Shown here piece by piece: positions 1-8,904 of a DNA stretch of 64,000 nucleotides; positions within the stretch are counted from its first letter, which is position 1; the number at the start of each line of letters is the position of its first letter. Both the position numbers and the translations under genes were made by a program. The notes beneath the pieces are model-generated. The model was not told the origin of the DNA. It saw only the letters and a program-made list of their open reading frames with translations, and did not search any database. The DNA is from Rugosimonospora acidiphila (GTDB lineage: Bacteria > Actinomycetota > Actinomycetes > Mycobacteriales > Micromonosporaceae): positions 1 to 64,000 of the forward strand of contig NZ_BAABJQ010000016.1 of the NCBI RefSeq assembly GCF_039543385.1. Reading direction: 5' to 3'.

Positions 1-77
1 AGTTTGACGGTGTGGAAGCCCTGGAGGCTACGGGCTTGGCGGGTGCTGGCTGCGAGTACTGCCTGGGTGTCGGTCAT
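1..77 (-). CDS. N-terminal fragment of an unidentified protein
   Basis: An ATG at the right end opens a frame running off the left edge of the window (25 codons, beginning MTDTQAVLAASTRQARSL). No stop occurs before the edge and GC3 is typical of the region. There is no obvious SD. A perfect 16-bp palindrome lies about 60 bp upstream, which supports a regulated promoter reading leftward. The fragment is too short to assign a family. Confidence 0.4.
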   Translation of the reverse strand, partial: MTDTQAVLAASTRQARSLQGFHTVK

Positions 78-136
78 GTGGACAATCGTCGTCGCGGACC
101 CGGTACCGTCGGCAGTGTGAACGCCCCCGGTTAGCC

Positions 137-152
137 CATGACATCTGTCATG
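137..152. promoter_or_regulatory. 16-bp palindrome, candidate operator
   Basis: CATGACATCTGTCATG has two perfect 7-bp arms around a 2-bp centre. It sits between the 3' end of the SDR gene and the start of the leftward fragment, so it would control the latter. ATGACA-N2-TGTCAT symmetry resembles sites for NarL/LuxR-type response regulators near actinobacterial exporters; that link is an inference from memory. Confidence 0.45.
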
Positions 153-160
153 CGGCGCGG

Positions 161-1129
161 CTACGAGCGGTTCTGGGGTGACAGTGACCTACCGACCGTG
201 TAGGTGACGCCGGTGAGCCGTTCGGACTCCTGCCACAGGCGGTGTTGTGTCGTGGTGTCGTGGGAGCGCGCGGCGGATTCGACGCGGGTGGGGTACCCGG
301 TGAATTGTGCTCGGCCGGGCGGGCCGTAGTAGTCGCCTCCGTGCGCGTCGGGGTCGACCGAGGCGCGCACCGCGGCCAGGGCACCCTTCTGCGGGCTCTG
401 CATCAGCCACCAGGTCAGCATCGCCAGTTCGGGACGCATCCCGATTCGGACCCACACGGGCATCTCGCGGCCGAACTGGGTGCGGGCGTTGCCGGGATGG
501 GCGGCCACCGCGATCGTCGGCGCACCGGCCGCGGCCAGTCGCCGTTGCAGCTCGTAGGTGAACATGAGGTTGGCGAGCTTGGACTGGAAGTACGCGTGCT
601 GATAGCGGTACCCGCGCGCGAAGTGCAGGTCGTCGAGGTTGATGGTGCCCCGCCGGTGTCCGATGCTGCTGACCGTGACGATCCGGGACCCCGGTACGGT
701 CAGCAGGCGATCCAGGATCAGTCCGGTGAACGCGAACGGGCCCAGGTGGTTGGTGGCGACGGTCGACTCGAAACCGTCCTCGGTGAGCGCGTAGCGGGGC
801 CTCACCCCGCCGGCGTTGTTGATGAGCAGGTCGAGGCGGGGGTGGTCGGCCCGCAGTCGGTCGGCGGCGTGCCGGATCGAGGCCAGTGACCCCAGGTCCA
901 GCCGCAGCGTGCGTACCGTCGCGTTGGGCACCGAGGCGGTGATGCGCGCCGCGGCGTGCGCCGCGTTGTCCGCGTTGCGGCAGGCCAGCACGACGGTGGC
1001 GCCGTGCTCGGCGAGCAGCTTGGCCGTCTCGAAGCCGAGCCCCCTGTTCGCGCCGGTGATCACGGCCGTGCGCCCTCGTTGGTCGGGTATGTCGGCGGGC
1101 GTCCAGCGCTGCCTGGAGTTCAGGGCCAT
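161..1129 (-). CDS. SDR-family oxidoreductase (retinol-dehydrogenase-like)
   Basis: 322 aa. Classical short-chain dehydrogenase: a Rossmann TGANRGLG loop near residue 20, an NNAG motif, and a YFQSK segment carrying the YxxxK catalytic pair. Size and the C-terminal extension resemble WW-domain oxidoreductase/retinol dehydrogenase-like SDRs that reduce carbonyls with NAD(P)H. The substrate cannot be read from the sequence. The start was chosen at MALNSRQ because a GGGAGA SD lies just upstream; the open frame continues further but is not coding-like. It is divergent from a TetR gene across an operator-bearing gap, so it is the probable regulatory target. Confidence 0.9.
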   Translation of the reverse strand: MALNSRQRWTPADIPDQRGRTAVITGANRGLGFETAKLLAEHGATVVLACRNADNAAHAAARITASVPNATVRTLRLDLGSLASIRHAADRLRADHPRLDLLINNAGGVRPRYALTEDGFESTVATNHLGPFAFTGLILDRLLTVPGSRIVTVSSIGHRRGTINLDDLHFARGYRYQHAYFQSKLANLMFTYELQRRLAAAGAPTIAVAAHPGNARTQFGREMPVWVRIGMRPELAMLTWWLMQSPQKGALAAVRASVDPDAHGGDYYGPPGRAQFTGYPTRVESAARSHDTTTQHRLWQESERLTGVTYTVGRSLSPQNRS

Positions 1130-1157
1130 CGGGCATCTCCCAGCTACCGGGTAGAAT

Positions 1158-1203
1158 CGGGACAGCCGTCCCGGTTCTTGGAATATACGGGATGGCCGTC
1201 CCG
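1158..1203. promoter_or_regulatory. Double TetR-type operator between SDR and TetR genes
   Basis: Two palindromes share one consensus: CGGGACAGCCGTCCCG (1158-1173, perfect) and CGGGATGGCCGTCCCG (1188-1203, one mismatch). Their centres are exactly 30 bp apart, about three helical turns, so two dimers would bind the same DNA face. Position and symmetry fit binding by the adjacent TetR protein, controlling both divergent genes. Confidence 0.75.
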
Positions 1204-1235
1204 TTTGTCGACGGCGAAAGGAAGAGTGACCGGGC

Positions 1236-1835
1236 GTGGCGAACAAGCCGACGGCGACCGATGCCCACCAGGAACCCGGCAGGCCGCTGCGCGCCGACGC
1301 CCAACGCAACCGGGCCCGGGTACTCCAGGTGGCATCCGAGGTCTTCGCGACCGAGGGGCTGTCCGTGCCGGTACACGAGATCGCCCGCCGCGCCGGCGTG
1401 GGTACCGGCACCGTCAGCCGCCACTTCCCGACGAAGGAGGACCTGTTCGCGGCGGTCCTGCTGGGCTGGATGGTGCGACTCACCGACCAGGCTGACGCGC
1501 TCGCGGAGACCCACGATGCCGAAACAGCCTTCTTCGCCTTCTTCGCCTCGGTGGTACACGAGGGCGCCACGCACCGAGGGCTGGCCGAGGCCCTGGCCGG
1601 CGCCGGCTACGACGTGGAGACCGCCGCCGTCCGCGCCGGCTGCGACGTGTCGGGCCGGCTGCGCACCATGCTCGCGTCCGCCCAGCGGGCCGGAGCGGTA
1701 CGGGCCGACATCACCTACCCGGACGTGAAGGCACTGATGGCCGGCTGCCTGTCGCGCGACGGCGACGCCCCCGGGCCAGCGCTGGACCGGCTCATCACGG
1801 TCGTGTGCGAGGGGCTTCGCGCCCGGCCGGAATGA
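1236..1835 (+). CDS. TetR/AcrR-family transcriptional regulator
   Basis: 199 aa with a GTG start. The N-terminal helix-turn-helix spans roughly residues 25-70 (VHEIARRAGVGTGTVSRHF, then the typical FPTKEDLF). The C-terminal ligand-binding half resembles the SbtR-like TetR C-domain. It is divergent from the SDR gene, with the paired palindromes between them, so autorepression plus repression of the SDR is the simplest model. The inducer is unknown. Confidence 0.9.
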   Translation: MANKPTATDAHQEPGRPLRADAQRNRARVLQVASEVFATEGLSVPVHEIARRAGVGTGTVSRHFPTKEDLFAAVLLGWMVRLTDQADALAETHDAETAFFAFFASVVHEGATHRGLAEALAGAGYDVETAAVRAGCDVSGRLRTMLASAQRAGAVRADITYPDVKALMAGCLSRDGDAPGPALDRLITVVCEGLRARPE

Positions 1836-1854
1836 GCGGCGACCCGGCCCGCCG

Positions 1855-2517
1855 TCAAAGCGGGACGGGCCGGGTCAGCACCGCGTCCGCGTACCGCTTG
1901 GTGGTCTCGATGAGCGCCGCGTTCACCTCGTCGCTGCGGTGCACCCAGTCCTGGGCCGCCGCCACGGCCAGCCCCCGGGACCGCTGCCGGCGCAGCAGCG
2001 CGTCCACCCGCACCGGCGTGGCCGCGTCCAGGTACAGCACCAGGTCCAGCAGCTTGCGCACCGAGGTCCACGGCACCTCGGGCAGCAGCAGGTAGTTGCC
2101 CTCCACCACGATGATCCGGGTCGCGGCCGGCACCGGGATGGCCCCGCCGATCGACTCGTGCAGCACCCGGCTGTACTCCGGCGCGTAGACCACCTCGCCG
2201 TCGGCCGGGCTGCGTAGCCGCGCCAGCAGCGCGGCGAAGCCCCAGCCGTCGAACGTCTCCGGCGCGCCCTTGCGGTCGGTCAGGCCGAGCCGGGACAGCT
2301 GCGCGTTGGCCAGGTGAAAACCGTCCATCGGCACGGCCACCGCGGCGTCCGGCCCGAACTCGTGCTCCAGCGCCGAGGCCAGCGTGGCGGCCAGCGTCGA
2401 CTTGCCGGCGGCCGGGGGCCCGGCGATGCCGACCAGGATCCTGTCGTCGCCGGACGCCAGCAGCGGTTCGATCGCCGCGCGGGCGCCGGCCAGGACGGCG
2501 GGATGGGAGTTGACCAC
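1855..2517 (-). CDS. Nucleoside/nucleotide kinase family protein (uridine kinase/phosphoribulokinase-like)
   Basis: 220 aa from the chosen GTG. P-loop GPPAAGKS at about 33-40, then PMDGFH at about 63-68 and a DRKGAPETFDGW stretch, the layout of the uridine kinase/pantothenate kinase/YggC group. It probably phosphorylates a small hydroxylated substrate with ATP; the substrate is unknown. GTG at 2517 is preferred over the upstream ATG at 2562 because GAGGG sits 8 nt before it and the protein start then matches the family. It is divergent from the 68-aa gene. Confidence 0.8.
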   Translation of the reverse strand: MVNSHPAVLAGARAAIEPLLASGDDRILVGIAGPPAAGKSTLAATLASALEHEFGPDAAVAVPMDGFHLANAQLSRLGLTDRKGAPETFDGWGFAALLARLRSPADGEVVYAPEYSRVLHESIGGAIPVPAATRIIVVEGNYLLLPEVPWTSVRKLLDLVLYLDAATPVRVDALLRRQRSRGLAVAAAQDWVHRSDEVNAALIETTKRYADAVLTRPVPL

Positions 2518-2633
2518 GATCTGTACCCTCGCACAGCCGGCCGGTTTTGGGTCCCTTTCCATTGCCCCACAAACCTGGCGTACCCTACCCGCGACCCGCC
2601 GACCCGCGGGTCTGTCGACGGAAGGAATCCCTC

Positions 2634-2840
2634 GTGCAGGAGATCGAGAACAAGTTCGACAAGGCCTACCACGGCAAGAGCGTGCAGGAGCTGGCCGACG
2701 CGCCGGTGGCCTCGCTGGCCGGCGTCTCCGAGAGCGCCGCGGAGCTGATCAAGCAGGCCCTGGGCATCAAGACGATCCGTCAGCTCGGCACCAACCAGTA
2801 CTTCCTGGCCGCGCAGGCCATCGCCCACCTGGCGGAGTAG
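2634..2840 (+). CDS. Small conserved protein with helix-hairpin-helix-like fold
   Basis: 68 aa, GTG start, GGAAGGAA SD 6 nt upstream. The central part reads SLAGVSESAAELIKQALGI then KTIRQLG, the spacing of a helix-hairpin-helix element (hydrophobic helix, G-V hairpin, second helix). Such motifs usually contact nucleic acid backbone, but here there is one copy and no partner domain, so function is open. It faces the caspase/KAP gene tail to tail with a 63-bp gap. Confidence 0.75.
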   Translation: MQEIENKFDKAYHGKSVQELADAPVASLAGVSESAAELIKQALGIKTIRQLGTNQYFLAAQAIAHLAE

Positions 2841-2903
2841 TCCGCGCCGCCGCCGGGGTCACCGCGCCCCGGCGGCGGGCCCGGTCCGACGCCGCACCGG
2901 GGC

Positions 2904-5900
2904 TCACAGATAGCCGGCGGCCACGTTGCCGATCGACGGGGCGCAGGTCAGCAGGTGACACAGGTCCTCCGAGGCCAGCAGGTTGGTCCGCAACCGTTCG
3001 GGCAGCTGCGCGTCGGTCAGCACCGTTTCCAGCGCCTTGCGGCGGTCGGCCCAGGCCGCGTCCTCGGGCAGCTCCGCGATCGGCGCCTCCAGCAGCGACA
3101 GCACCGTGTCGCGCTCGGTGGCGCCGACCTGCCGGCCCAACGCCGAGCGCAGGTGGGGCCATCGCACGGCCAGCACGGCCAGCTTGGCGACCTCGGCGAG
3201 GGTGTCGGGTACCGGCAGTCCAGCCGCCTCACGCTCCTGCCGGATCACGGCGTAGAACCGGAACACGTTGACGAACCGCTTGATCTCCCGAGGATTCCTG
3301 GCCAGTCGGCCGGCGACCGCGGCGACGACGGCCTGCACCTCGGGGTTGTCCGGGCGCAACCGGCGGCGTAGCTCCCGGCGCAGGGCCACCCTCGTCTCCG
3401 CGTCGAACCCGGTCGCCGGCACGCTCGCACCGCCCACCCGCTGCTGCGCGGAGGCGGCGGCCTCGGAGAGGTTCTCGATCGACGGGCGCTGCTCGCGGAT
3501 GGCCGCCTCGATCCGGCGCACCCGATCCTCGTCCGGGTCGGCGTCCCCATCCCGCCCCGCTGCCGCCGGAACAGGGCCGCCCACCAGTGAGGTACCGAGA
3601 AACCGGCCCGCCTGGTCGGAGCGCAGCGCCGGCAGGCTGATCGGCAGCTGGACGATCTTGTCCAGGAACCGCCACCCGAGGGTGTGCGCCTCGCCCCAGT
3701 AGTCGTCACCGGTCAGCGTGTCGACCAGCGGCTGGTAGGCCACCTCTATGTGCGCGGCGACCATCTCCGGCTCCATCGCCACGATGAACACGCAGTTGGG
3801 GAACTGCCCGGCCAGGAACAGGTTGATGGCCTCGATGACCTGGGCGACCGTGCCGGGCGAACAGCGGTCCAGGTCGTCGACGAACACGACGAGCGGCCGG
3901 TCCTCGGTGGCCACGAGATCCAGCACGCGCCGCATGTCGGTCTGCACCAGGTACAGGAAGCCGAGCCGCCCCTCGTAGCCCGGGTCGCCGACCAGGCGGG
4001 TGAACGCCGCCCCGGCGCCCTGCTGCCCGGCCAGCCGCTGCCAGTCGCGCAGGTAGTCGGGCGGACGGACCAGCGTGCTGAGCGTGCCGGCCACGTGTTC
4101 ACGCCAGAACCCGACCGTGCGCCAGACGCCGGCCAGCACGGTACCCACCGTGCCGGCCGCCAGCAGCCCCCGGCCCGCCGCGTTCAGCGCCCCGGCGACC
4201 TCCGGCAGGAGCGATCGGCACAGCAGCGCCACGACCGCCACCACCGCCGCCACGCAGAAGCCGGCCACCAGCGGCAGCAGCCGCTCGAACAATGCCCGGT
4301 GTACCCGGCGGCGCAGCGCGTCGCCGTCCAGGCGCCGCACGTTGAGTTCGAGCCAGAAGGCCTCCCGGTCGGCGGGCCCCATCCGCTGCGTGACCTGCGC
4401 GATGATCTCGTGCGCCAGGCCGGCCCAGATCTGCTCGCCGCTCTGGTACATCCACGGGTTAAACCACACGGTCGGGCGCCAGTCGGCCAACCCCGACGCG
4501 TCGATGCGCAGCGCGTCCAGGTCCGCCTCGGCGCCCGGCGAGGATGGATCCGGCGCCTGCGCCCGCCGGGCCCGGTCGTTGAGCTTGCGCAGCAGCGCGC
4601 GGTTGGTGACCACGGGCGGCTGCTCGCCGCCAGCGGCAGACGATCGCCGGGAACGTCCCGCCAGTACCCGCCGGGCCGCGGCGGTCAACCGCACCCGCTG
4701 GCGATGCGCGCCGGGCGCCGACGCGGTGCCGGCCTTCGGCGGATCGAGGCGGTCCTGGATCATCCGCATCAGCGAGGTCTTGCCCGCGCCCCATGGCGCC
4801 TTGACGCCGATGGTCAGTGGCGGCCTGGTGTCCTCGTGCTGGATGAACTCGGCGATGGCCGTCGCGTACGGCGCGTAGTCCAGTTCATCCTCGGTCGTCC
4901 AGTAGTCGCTGCTGACGATCGGCTCTGCCGGGTAGCCCGCCTCGGCCTCTGGCGCAGGCTCGGTCCGGGTCGGCTCGGGCGCGGGATTGCGGGCCAGGAC
5001 CCCGGCCGCCGCGCTGGACACCGCCTGGCTGCCGTCGGCGGCCAGCGTCGCCAGCGCGTGCCGCGCGGCCGGCACCGACACCGCGCCTCGGCGGGGACCG
5101 GTCGAACGCAGCACGTCCTCCAACTGGGAGACGACACCCATCCGCTCTTCGACGACGGGGCTGCGCATCGCCTCCAGCAGCGCCAACGGCAGGAACGAAG
5201 CGCCATCCTCGGCGCCGGCGCCGGGCGTCATCACCGGGTTGCGGGCGATGACGACGCTGCCCCCGAGCGTGCTCCGATAGGTTGGATCCTGGCTCGGGCG
5301 CGAGGTCCCAGGGTTCGCCCTCAGCTGGTCGCGCAGGTATTCGTACAGTTCTCTGTCGGTCACCTCGCCGTCCCCGTCGAGGTCGGCCGCTCCGCTGTCC
5401 AGGCCGCGAACCAGGGTCTGGGTGAGAAACGACTCCGCACCGTTCCCGGCCGCGATGACCACCCGGTCGAGGCCCTCGAAGCGGTCGCCGGGGGCCGCCG
5501 TTCGAACGGCCACCGCGTCGGGCGACGCCGCGCGGAAAAGGCAGTCGACAATCAGCACCGTGGCCCGCGAACGGCTGCGCATCACCTGTTCGTTGATGTA
5601 CTCGACCGAGATCGCGGTACCGGGCAGATCCCGTAGTTCGGTGTTCCTCGCGGCGAGATAGTCCCGCCCGAACGCGTCGGCGAGGCCATGACAGATGACA
5701 TAGAGCAGCAGCAGGTCGTCGCGGCCGCGATCGGCGAAGAACCGTTCGATCTGGCGATGCAGTTCTTCCCTGGTCCGCTCGGCCATGACCGCGACATCGA
5801 AACCGCCGATCATCGGATCGCCGAGCGCCCGGGCAAGGGCCTCGGCGTCGCCCAGCGCGCCGGGCAGGTCCGGCAGGTCGGAATCCGGGTAGTGGCCGTT

Positions 5901-5933
5901 CACGATGACCAACGCGCTGCGCACCTGTGCCAT
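2904..5933 (-). CDS. Caspase-like domain fused to KAP-family P-loop NTPase with membrane insert
   Basis: 1009 aa from the ATG preceded by GGAAGGGG. Residues 1-230: caspase fold of the EACC1-associated type, with catalytic His in YVICHG (His82). The strand that normally ends in DCCYSG reads DCLFRA (130-135), so the nucleophile position is Leu132. It is followed by an EF-hand-like loop DLDGDGEVTDRE (184-195). Residues 380-900: KAP NTPase, Walker A GAGKTS (Lys385) and Walker B VVFVDDLDR (682-690), with two predicted transmembrane helices (about 553-573 and 586-605) inserted between them, as is typical for KAP proteins. KAP and caspase fusions are described as NTP-dependent conflict/defence modules. 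The neighbours here are not recognised defence genes. Confidence 0.88.
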   Translation of the reverse strand: MAQVRSALVIVNGHYPDSDLPDLPGALGDAEALARALGDPMIGGFDVAVMAERTREELHRQIERFFADRGRDDLLLLYVICHGLADAFGRDYLAARNTELRDLPGTAISVEYINEQVMRSRSRATVLIVDCLFRAASPDAVAVRTAAPGDRFEGLDRVVIAAGNGAESFLTQTLVRGLDSGAADLDGDGEVTDRELYEYLRDQLRANPGTSRPSQDPTYRSTLGGSVVIARNPVMTPGAGAEDGASFLPLALLEAMRSPVVEERMGVVSQLEDVLRSTGPRRGAVSVPAARHALATLAADGSQAVSSAAAGVLARNPAPEPTRTEPAPEAEAGYPAEPIVSSDYWTTEDELDYAPYATAIAEFIQHEDTRPPLTIGVKAPWGAGKTSLMRMIQDRLDPPKAGTASAPGAHRQRVRLTAAARRVLAGRSRRSSAAGGEQPPVVTNRALLRKLNDRARRAQAPDPSSPGAEADLDALRIDASGLADWRPTVWFNPWMYQSGEQIWAGLAHEIIAQVTQRMGPADREAFWLELNVRRLDGDALRRRVHRALFERLLPLVAGFCVAAVVAVVALLCRSLLPEVAGALNAAGRGLLAAGTVGTVLAGVWRTVGFWREHVAGTLSTLVRPPDYLRDWQRLAGQQGAGAAFTRLVGDPGYEGRLGFLYLVQTDMRRVLDLVATEDRPLVVFVDDLDRCSPGTVAQVIEAINLFLAGQFPNCVFIVAMEPEMVAAHIEVAYQPLVDTLTGDDYWGEAHTLGWRFLDKIVQLPISLPALRSDQAGRFLGTSLVGGPVPAAAGRDGDADPDEDRVRRIEAAIREQRPSIENLSEAAASAQQRVGGASVPATGFDAETRVALRRELRRRLRPDNPEVQAVVAAVAGRLARNPREIKRFVNVFRFYAVIRQEREAAGLPVPDTLAEVAKLAVLAVRWPHLRSALGRQVGATERDTVLSLLEAPIAELPEDAAWADRRKALETVLTDAQLPERLRTNLLASEDLCHLLTCAPSIGNVAAGYL

Positions 5934-6048
5934 CCCGGTGCCCCTTCCGTCGTCCGCACCCGACAAGCTACCGACGGGACGCGGCGAACCGGATCAGCAC
6001 ATCGGGTTACGCCGATGACGGGTCGGTGGGCCGATCGCCCCCGCCGGT

Positions 6049-6062
6049 CTCCCCCGGGGGAG
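6049..6062. repeat. Perfect 14-bp palindrome upstream of flavin oxidase
   Basis: CTCCCCCGGGGGAG has no spacer, so it is more likely a protein site than a hairpin. It lies 105 bp before the oxidase start in the divergent gap with the caspase/KAP gene. In G/C-rich DNA a chance origin cannot be excluded. Confidence 0.3.
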
Positions 6063-6166
6063 TGAGGAACGCTCACGAACCGCCGACGGCGCCCCGCCCG
6101 ATGGCACCGTCAGAGGTGAGCCCGAGTCCGTTGACGAGGGAATCGCGACGGCGACAGGGGCAATCG

Positions 6167-7759
6167 ATGGTCGACAGACGGGATACGCTGCGCCTCGCCG
6201 CGGCGGCCGGCCTCGGGTCGGCGGCCGGCCTGGTAGGCCCGCGGGCCGCCTCCGCGTCGACCGACCCGCGCCACGCCGGAGTACGCCACGCCGACTGGTC
6301 GGCGCTGCGGCGCGCCCTGTCACCCGGAGCGACCCTGTACCTGCCCGGACAGGCCAGCTACGAGGCGCTGGCCATCCCGTTCAACCATCGGTACGCCGAC
6401 GTGCGCCCGGCCGGCATCCTGCTGCCCGACACCGCCCGGGACGTGGCCGCGGCGATCCGGTGGGCCCGCGCGCACGGCGTGCCGCTGGTTCCCCGCTCCA
6501 GCCTGGGGCACAACTACGCCGGCTACAGCACGACCAGCGGGCTGCTGCTGATCCTGAGCAGGATGCGCGGCATCACCCCGCACCAGGCGTCCGAGCCGGG
6601 CCCGACCGAGCGGTACGGGCCGATCGAGGTGACCCGCAACGCCGGGCTGGTCACCGTCGGGGCCGGGGTGATCAACGCCGACATGGTGCCGCTGCTGGCC
6701 GACGACGGGATCCTGGTACCCGGAGGCCGCTGCCCCACCGTCGGCCTGGCCGGGCTGGTGCTCGGCGGCGGGATGGGCTTCAGCGACAAGATGTTCGGCC
6801 TGACCTGCGACAACCTGGTCTCCACCACGGTCGCGCTGGCCGACGGCGAGCTGGTCACCTGCGATGAGCGGCACGACGCCGACCTGTTCTGGGCGCTGCG
6901 TGGCGGCGCGGGCAACAACTTCGGCGTGAACACCTCGTTCACCTTCCGGTACGAGCGGCTGCGCGGCCAGGTCGCGTTCTGGCAGTTCAGTTGGAGCCTG
7001 CACAGCGTGGTGCCGGCCCTGGTGGCGCTGCAGGAGGTCGCCGCGGCGCAGCTAGCCAATCCGCGCTTCGACTGCCGGTACGGCCTGGGTACCGACGGGC
7101 AGACCCGCGCGCAGATCCAGTCCCGCATCCGCGTCGACGCGCTCGGCGGGTTCTACGGCTCGGCTGAGGAGTTGACCCGCATCGTCGCGCCCGTACTGGA
7201 CATCGGCACCCCGGACGAGCGGCGGGCCAACCGCGACAGCATCCGGCAGGTCACCCCCTCGCAGGCCGCCGCGCTGCTGGCCGCCACCACGCCGACGCAG
7301 CAGTTCGCCGAGAAATCGGCGGTGCTGACCCGGCCACTGAGCACCGCGCAACTACAGGCGGCCGTGTGCGGCTTGCAGGACTGGCCGGGCAGCCGCAATC
7401 CGCAGGGCGCCGGGTTCGCCCTGTTCGGCGAGGGTGGCCTGGTCAACCAGGTGCCGCCGGACGCGACCGCGTTCGTGCACCGCGACGGGCTGTTCATCCA
7501 GGCGCTGGAGACGACCTGGGCCGACGACGATCCGCCCGAGACGGGCCGGGCTGGGCTCGCCTGGCTGGACGGGTTCTACGACGCGATCTTCGCGGCCGGG
7601 CGGCCCCGGGGCGCGTACCAGAACTTCCCGGACCCGACCCTGGTCGACTGGCGGCGTTCCTACTACGGCGACAACTACCGGCGCCTGGTGGGCGTCAAGC
7701 ACGCCTACGACCCGACCGGCTTCTTCTCCTACCCGCAGGGCATCGGGCAGCGCTCCTGA
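6167..7759 (+). CDS. Tat-exported FAD-binding oxidase, berberine-bridge-enzyme type
   Basis: 530 aa. The N-terminus DRRDTLRLAAAAGLGSAAGL is a twin-arginine signal, so the protein is exported folded with its flavin. The FAD_binding_4 domain carries His115 (LGHNYAGYST) and Cys189 (GGRCPTVGLAG), positions that in this family attach FAD through both His and Cys. The C-terminus has the BBE signature (YYGDNYRRL, then DPTGFFSYPQG). Relatives oxidise sugars, oligosaccharides or secondary metabolites with O2, releasing H2O2. An AGGGG SD lies 8 nt before the ATG. The next gene, on the opposite strand, is a sugar mutarotase, which suggests a carbohydrate substrate. Confidence 0.9.
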   Translation: MVDRRDTLRLAAAAGLGSAAGLVGPRAASASTDPRHAGVRHADWSALRRALSPGATLYLPGQASYEALAIPFNHRYADVRPAGILLPDTARDVAAAIRWARAHGVPLVPRSSLGHNYAGYSTTSGLLLILSRMRGITPHQASEPGPTERYGPIEVTRNAGLVTVGAGVINADMVPLLADDGILVPGGRCPTVGLAGLVLGGGMGFSDKMFGLTCDNLVSTTVALADGELVTCDERHDADLFWALRGGAGNNFGVNTSFTFRYERLRGQVAFWQFSWSLHSVVPALVALQEVAAAQLANPRFDCRYGLGTDGQTRAQIQSRIRVDALGGFYGSAEELTRIVAPVLDIGTPDERRANRDSIRQVTPSQAAALLAATTPTQQFAEKSAVLTRPLSTAQLQAAVCGLQDWPGSRNPQGAGFALFGEGGLVNQVPPDATAFVHRDGLFIQALETTWADDDPPETGRAGLAWLDGFYDAIFAAGRPRGAYQNFPDPTLVDWRRSYYGDNYRRLVGVKHAYDPTGFFSYPQGIGQRS

Positions 7760-7775
7760 GTCCCGGGGCGGTGCC

Positions 7776-8810
7776 CTACTCCACCCCGAAGGTGTACACC
7801 GTGGTGCTGCGGAACTCCTGCCCCGGGCGCAGCACGGTGGACGGGAAGCTGGGCTGGTTGGGCGAGTCCGGGAAGTGCTGCGTCTCCAGCGCCAGCCCGT
7901 CACCCTGCCGGTAGGCCCGCCCGGCCGGCCCGACCAGGGCGCCGTCGAGGAAGTTGCCGGTGTAGAACTGCATGCCCGGCTCGGTGGTCTGCACCGACAG
8001 CGTGCGCCCGGAGACCGGCTCGACCACCCGTGCCGCCACCTGCGCGCCGCGCAGCACGTAATTGTGGTCGTACCCGTGTCCGCGTACCAGCTGCGGGAAG
8101 TCGTCCCGGATCCGGGCGCGCACCTCGGTCGGGGTGGTGAAGTCCAGCGGGGTACCGGCGACCGGCTCGATCACGCCGGTGGGGATCAGATCCGGCCCGA
8201 CCGGGGTGTACCCGTCGGCGTTGATCTGCACCACGTGCCCGTACACGTCGCCGCTGCCCTCGCCGGCCAGATTGAAGTAGCTGTGGTTGGTCAGGTTCAG
8301 CACGGTCGGCGCGTCGCAGGTCGCCGCGTAGTCGATGCGCAGGTCGCCCCGCTCGCCCAGGGTGTAGCTGACGCTGACCGCCAGCGTGCCGGGGAAGCCC
8401 TGGTCGCCGTCGGGGCTGGTGTGGTGCAGCCGGATCGCGGCGTCGCCCGTCTCCTCGACCTTCCACACCTGCTTGTCCAGGCCGATGCCGCCGCCGTGCA
8501 GCGCGTTGGGCCCGTCGTTGAGCGGGATGTGGTACGAGCGCCCGTCCAACGTGAACCGGCCCCCGGCGATCCGGTTGGCGTACCGGCCGGTGATGCAGCC
8601 GAAGTACGGGCTGCGGTGCACGTAGTCGTCGAGGGTGGGCAGGCCCAGCACCACGTTGGCCGTGCGCCCGGCGCGGTCGGGCGCCTCGATGGCGCACAGC
8701 GCGCCGCCGTAGCTGAGCACCTGTATCCGGATCGGGCCCGCCGCTAGCGTGTAGCGGTCAACCTCCTCGCCGTCGGGCGTGGTTCCGAAGCGCTCGGCGG
8801 ACACCGGCAT
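7776..8810 (-). CDS. Aldose 1-epimerase (mutarotase)
   Basis: 344 aa, AAGGAG SD 7 nt before the ATG. Galactose mutarotase fold: SYGG near the N-terminus, NRIAGGRF substrate loop, catalytic-His segment TNHSYFNLAG, and the C-terminal LALETQHFPD containing the general-base Glu. It interconverts alpha and beta anomers of aldohexoses, cytosolic by lack of signal. It ends 16 bp from the flavin oxidase stop, convergent. Confidence 0.93.
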   Translation of the reverse strand: MPVSAERFGTTPDGEEVDRYTLAAGPIRIQVLSYGGALCAIEAPDRAGRTANVVLGLPTLDDYVHRSPYFGCITGRYANRIAGGRFTLDGRSYHIPLNDGPNALHGGGIGLDKQVWKVEETGDAAIRLHHTSPDGDQGFPGTLAVSVSYTLGERGDLRIDYAATCDAPTVLNLTNHSYFNLAGEGSGDVYGHVVQINADGYTPVGPDLIPTGVIEPVAGTPLDFTTPTEVRARIRDDFPQLVRGHGYDHNYVLRGAQVAARVVEPVSGRTLSVQTTEPGMQFYTGNFLDGALVGPAGRAYRQGDGLALETQHFPDSPNQPSFPSTVLRPGQEFRSTTVYTFGVE

Positions 8811-8904
8811 GTGGGGGCTCCTTCGCGTCATGAGGTGCCAGCGCAGCCTATCGGAGAAATCTTTCGTCATGGCGACTGTCTGTGCGATCGGTGGGAGGAG
8901 GCTT

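Noticed and set aside
1..160. Insertion-sequence end at the left edge
   Set aside because: The palindrome is symmetric and promoter-placed; no transposase motif or target duplication is visible in the 25 available codons.
3684..5636. 650-codon open frame antisense to the caspase/KAP gene
   Set aside because: His/Gln/Arg/Gly-heavy composition typical of a GC-rich shadow frame; no motif, and the opposite strand has a clear multidomain protein.
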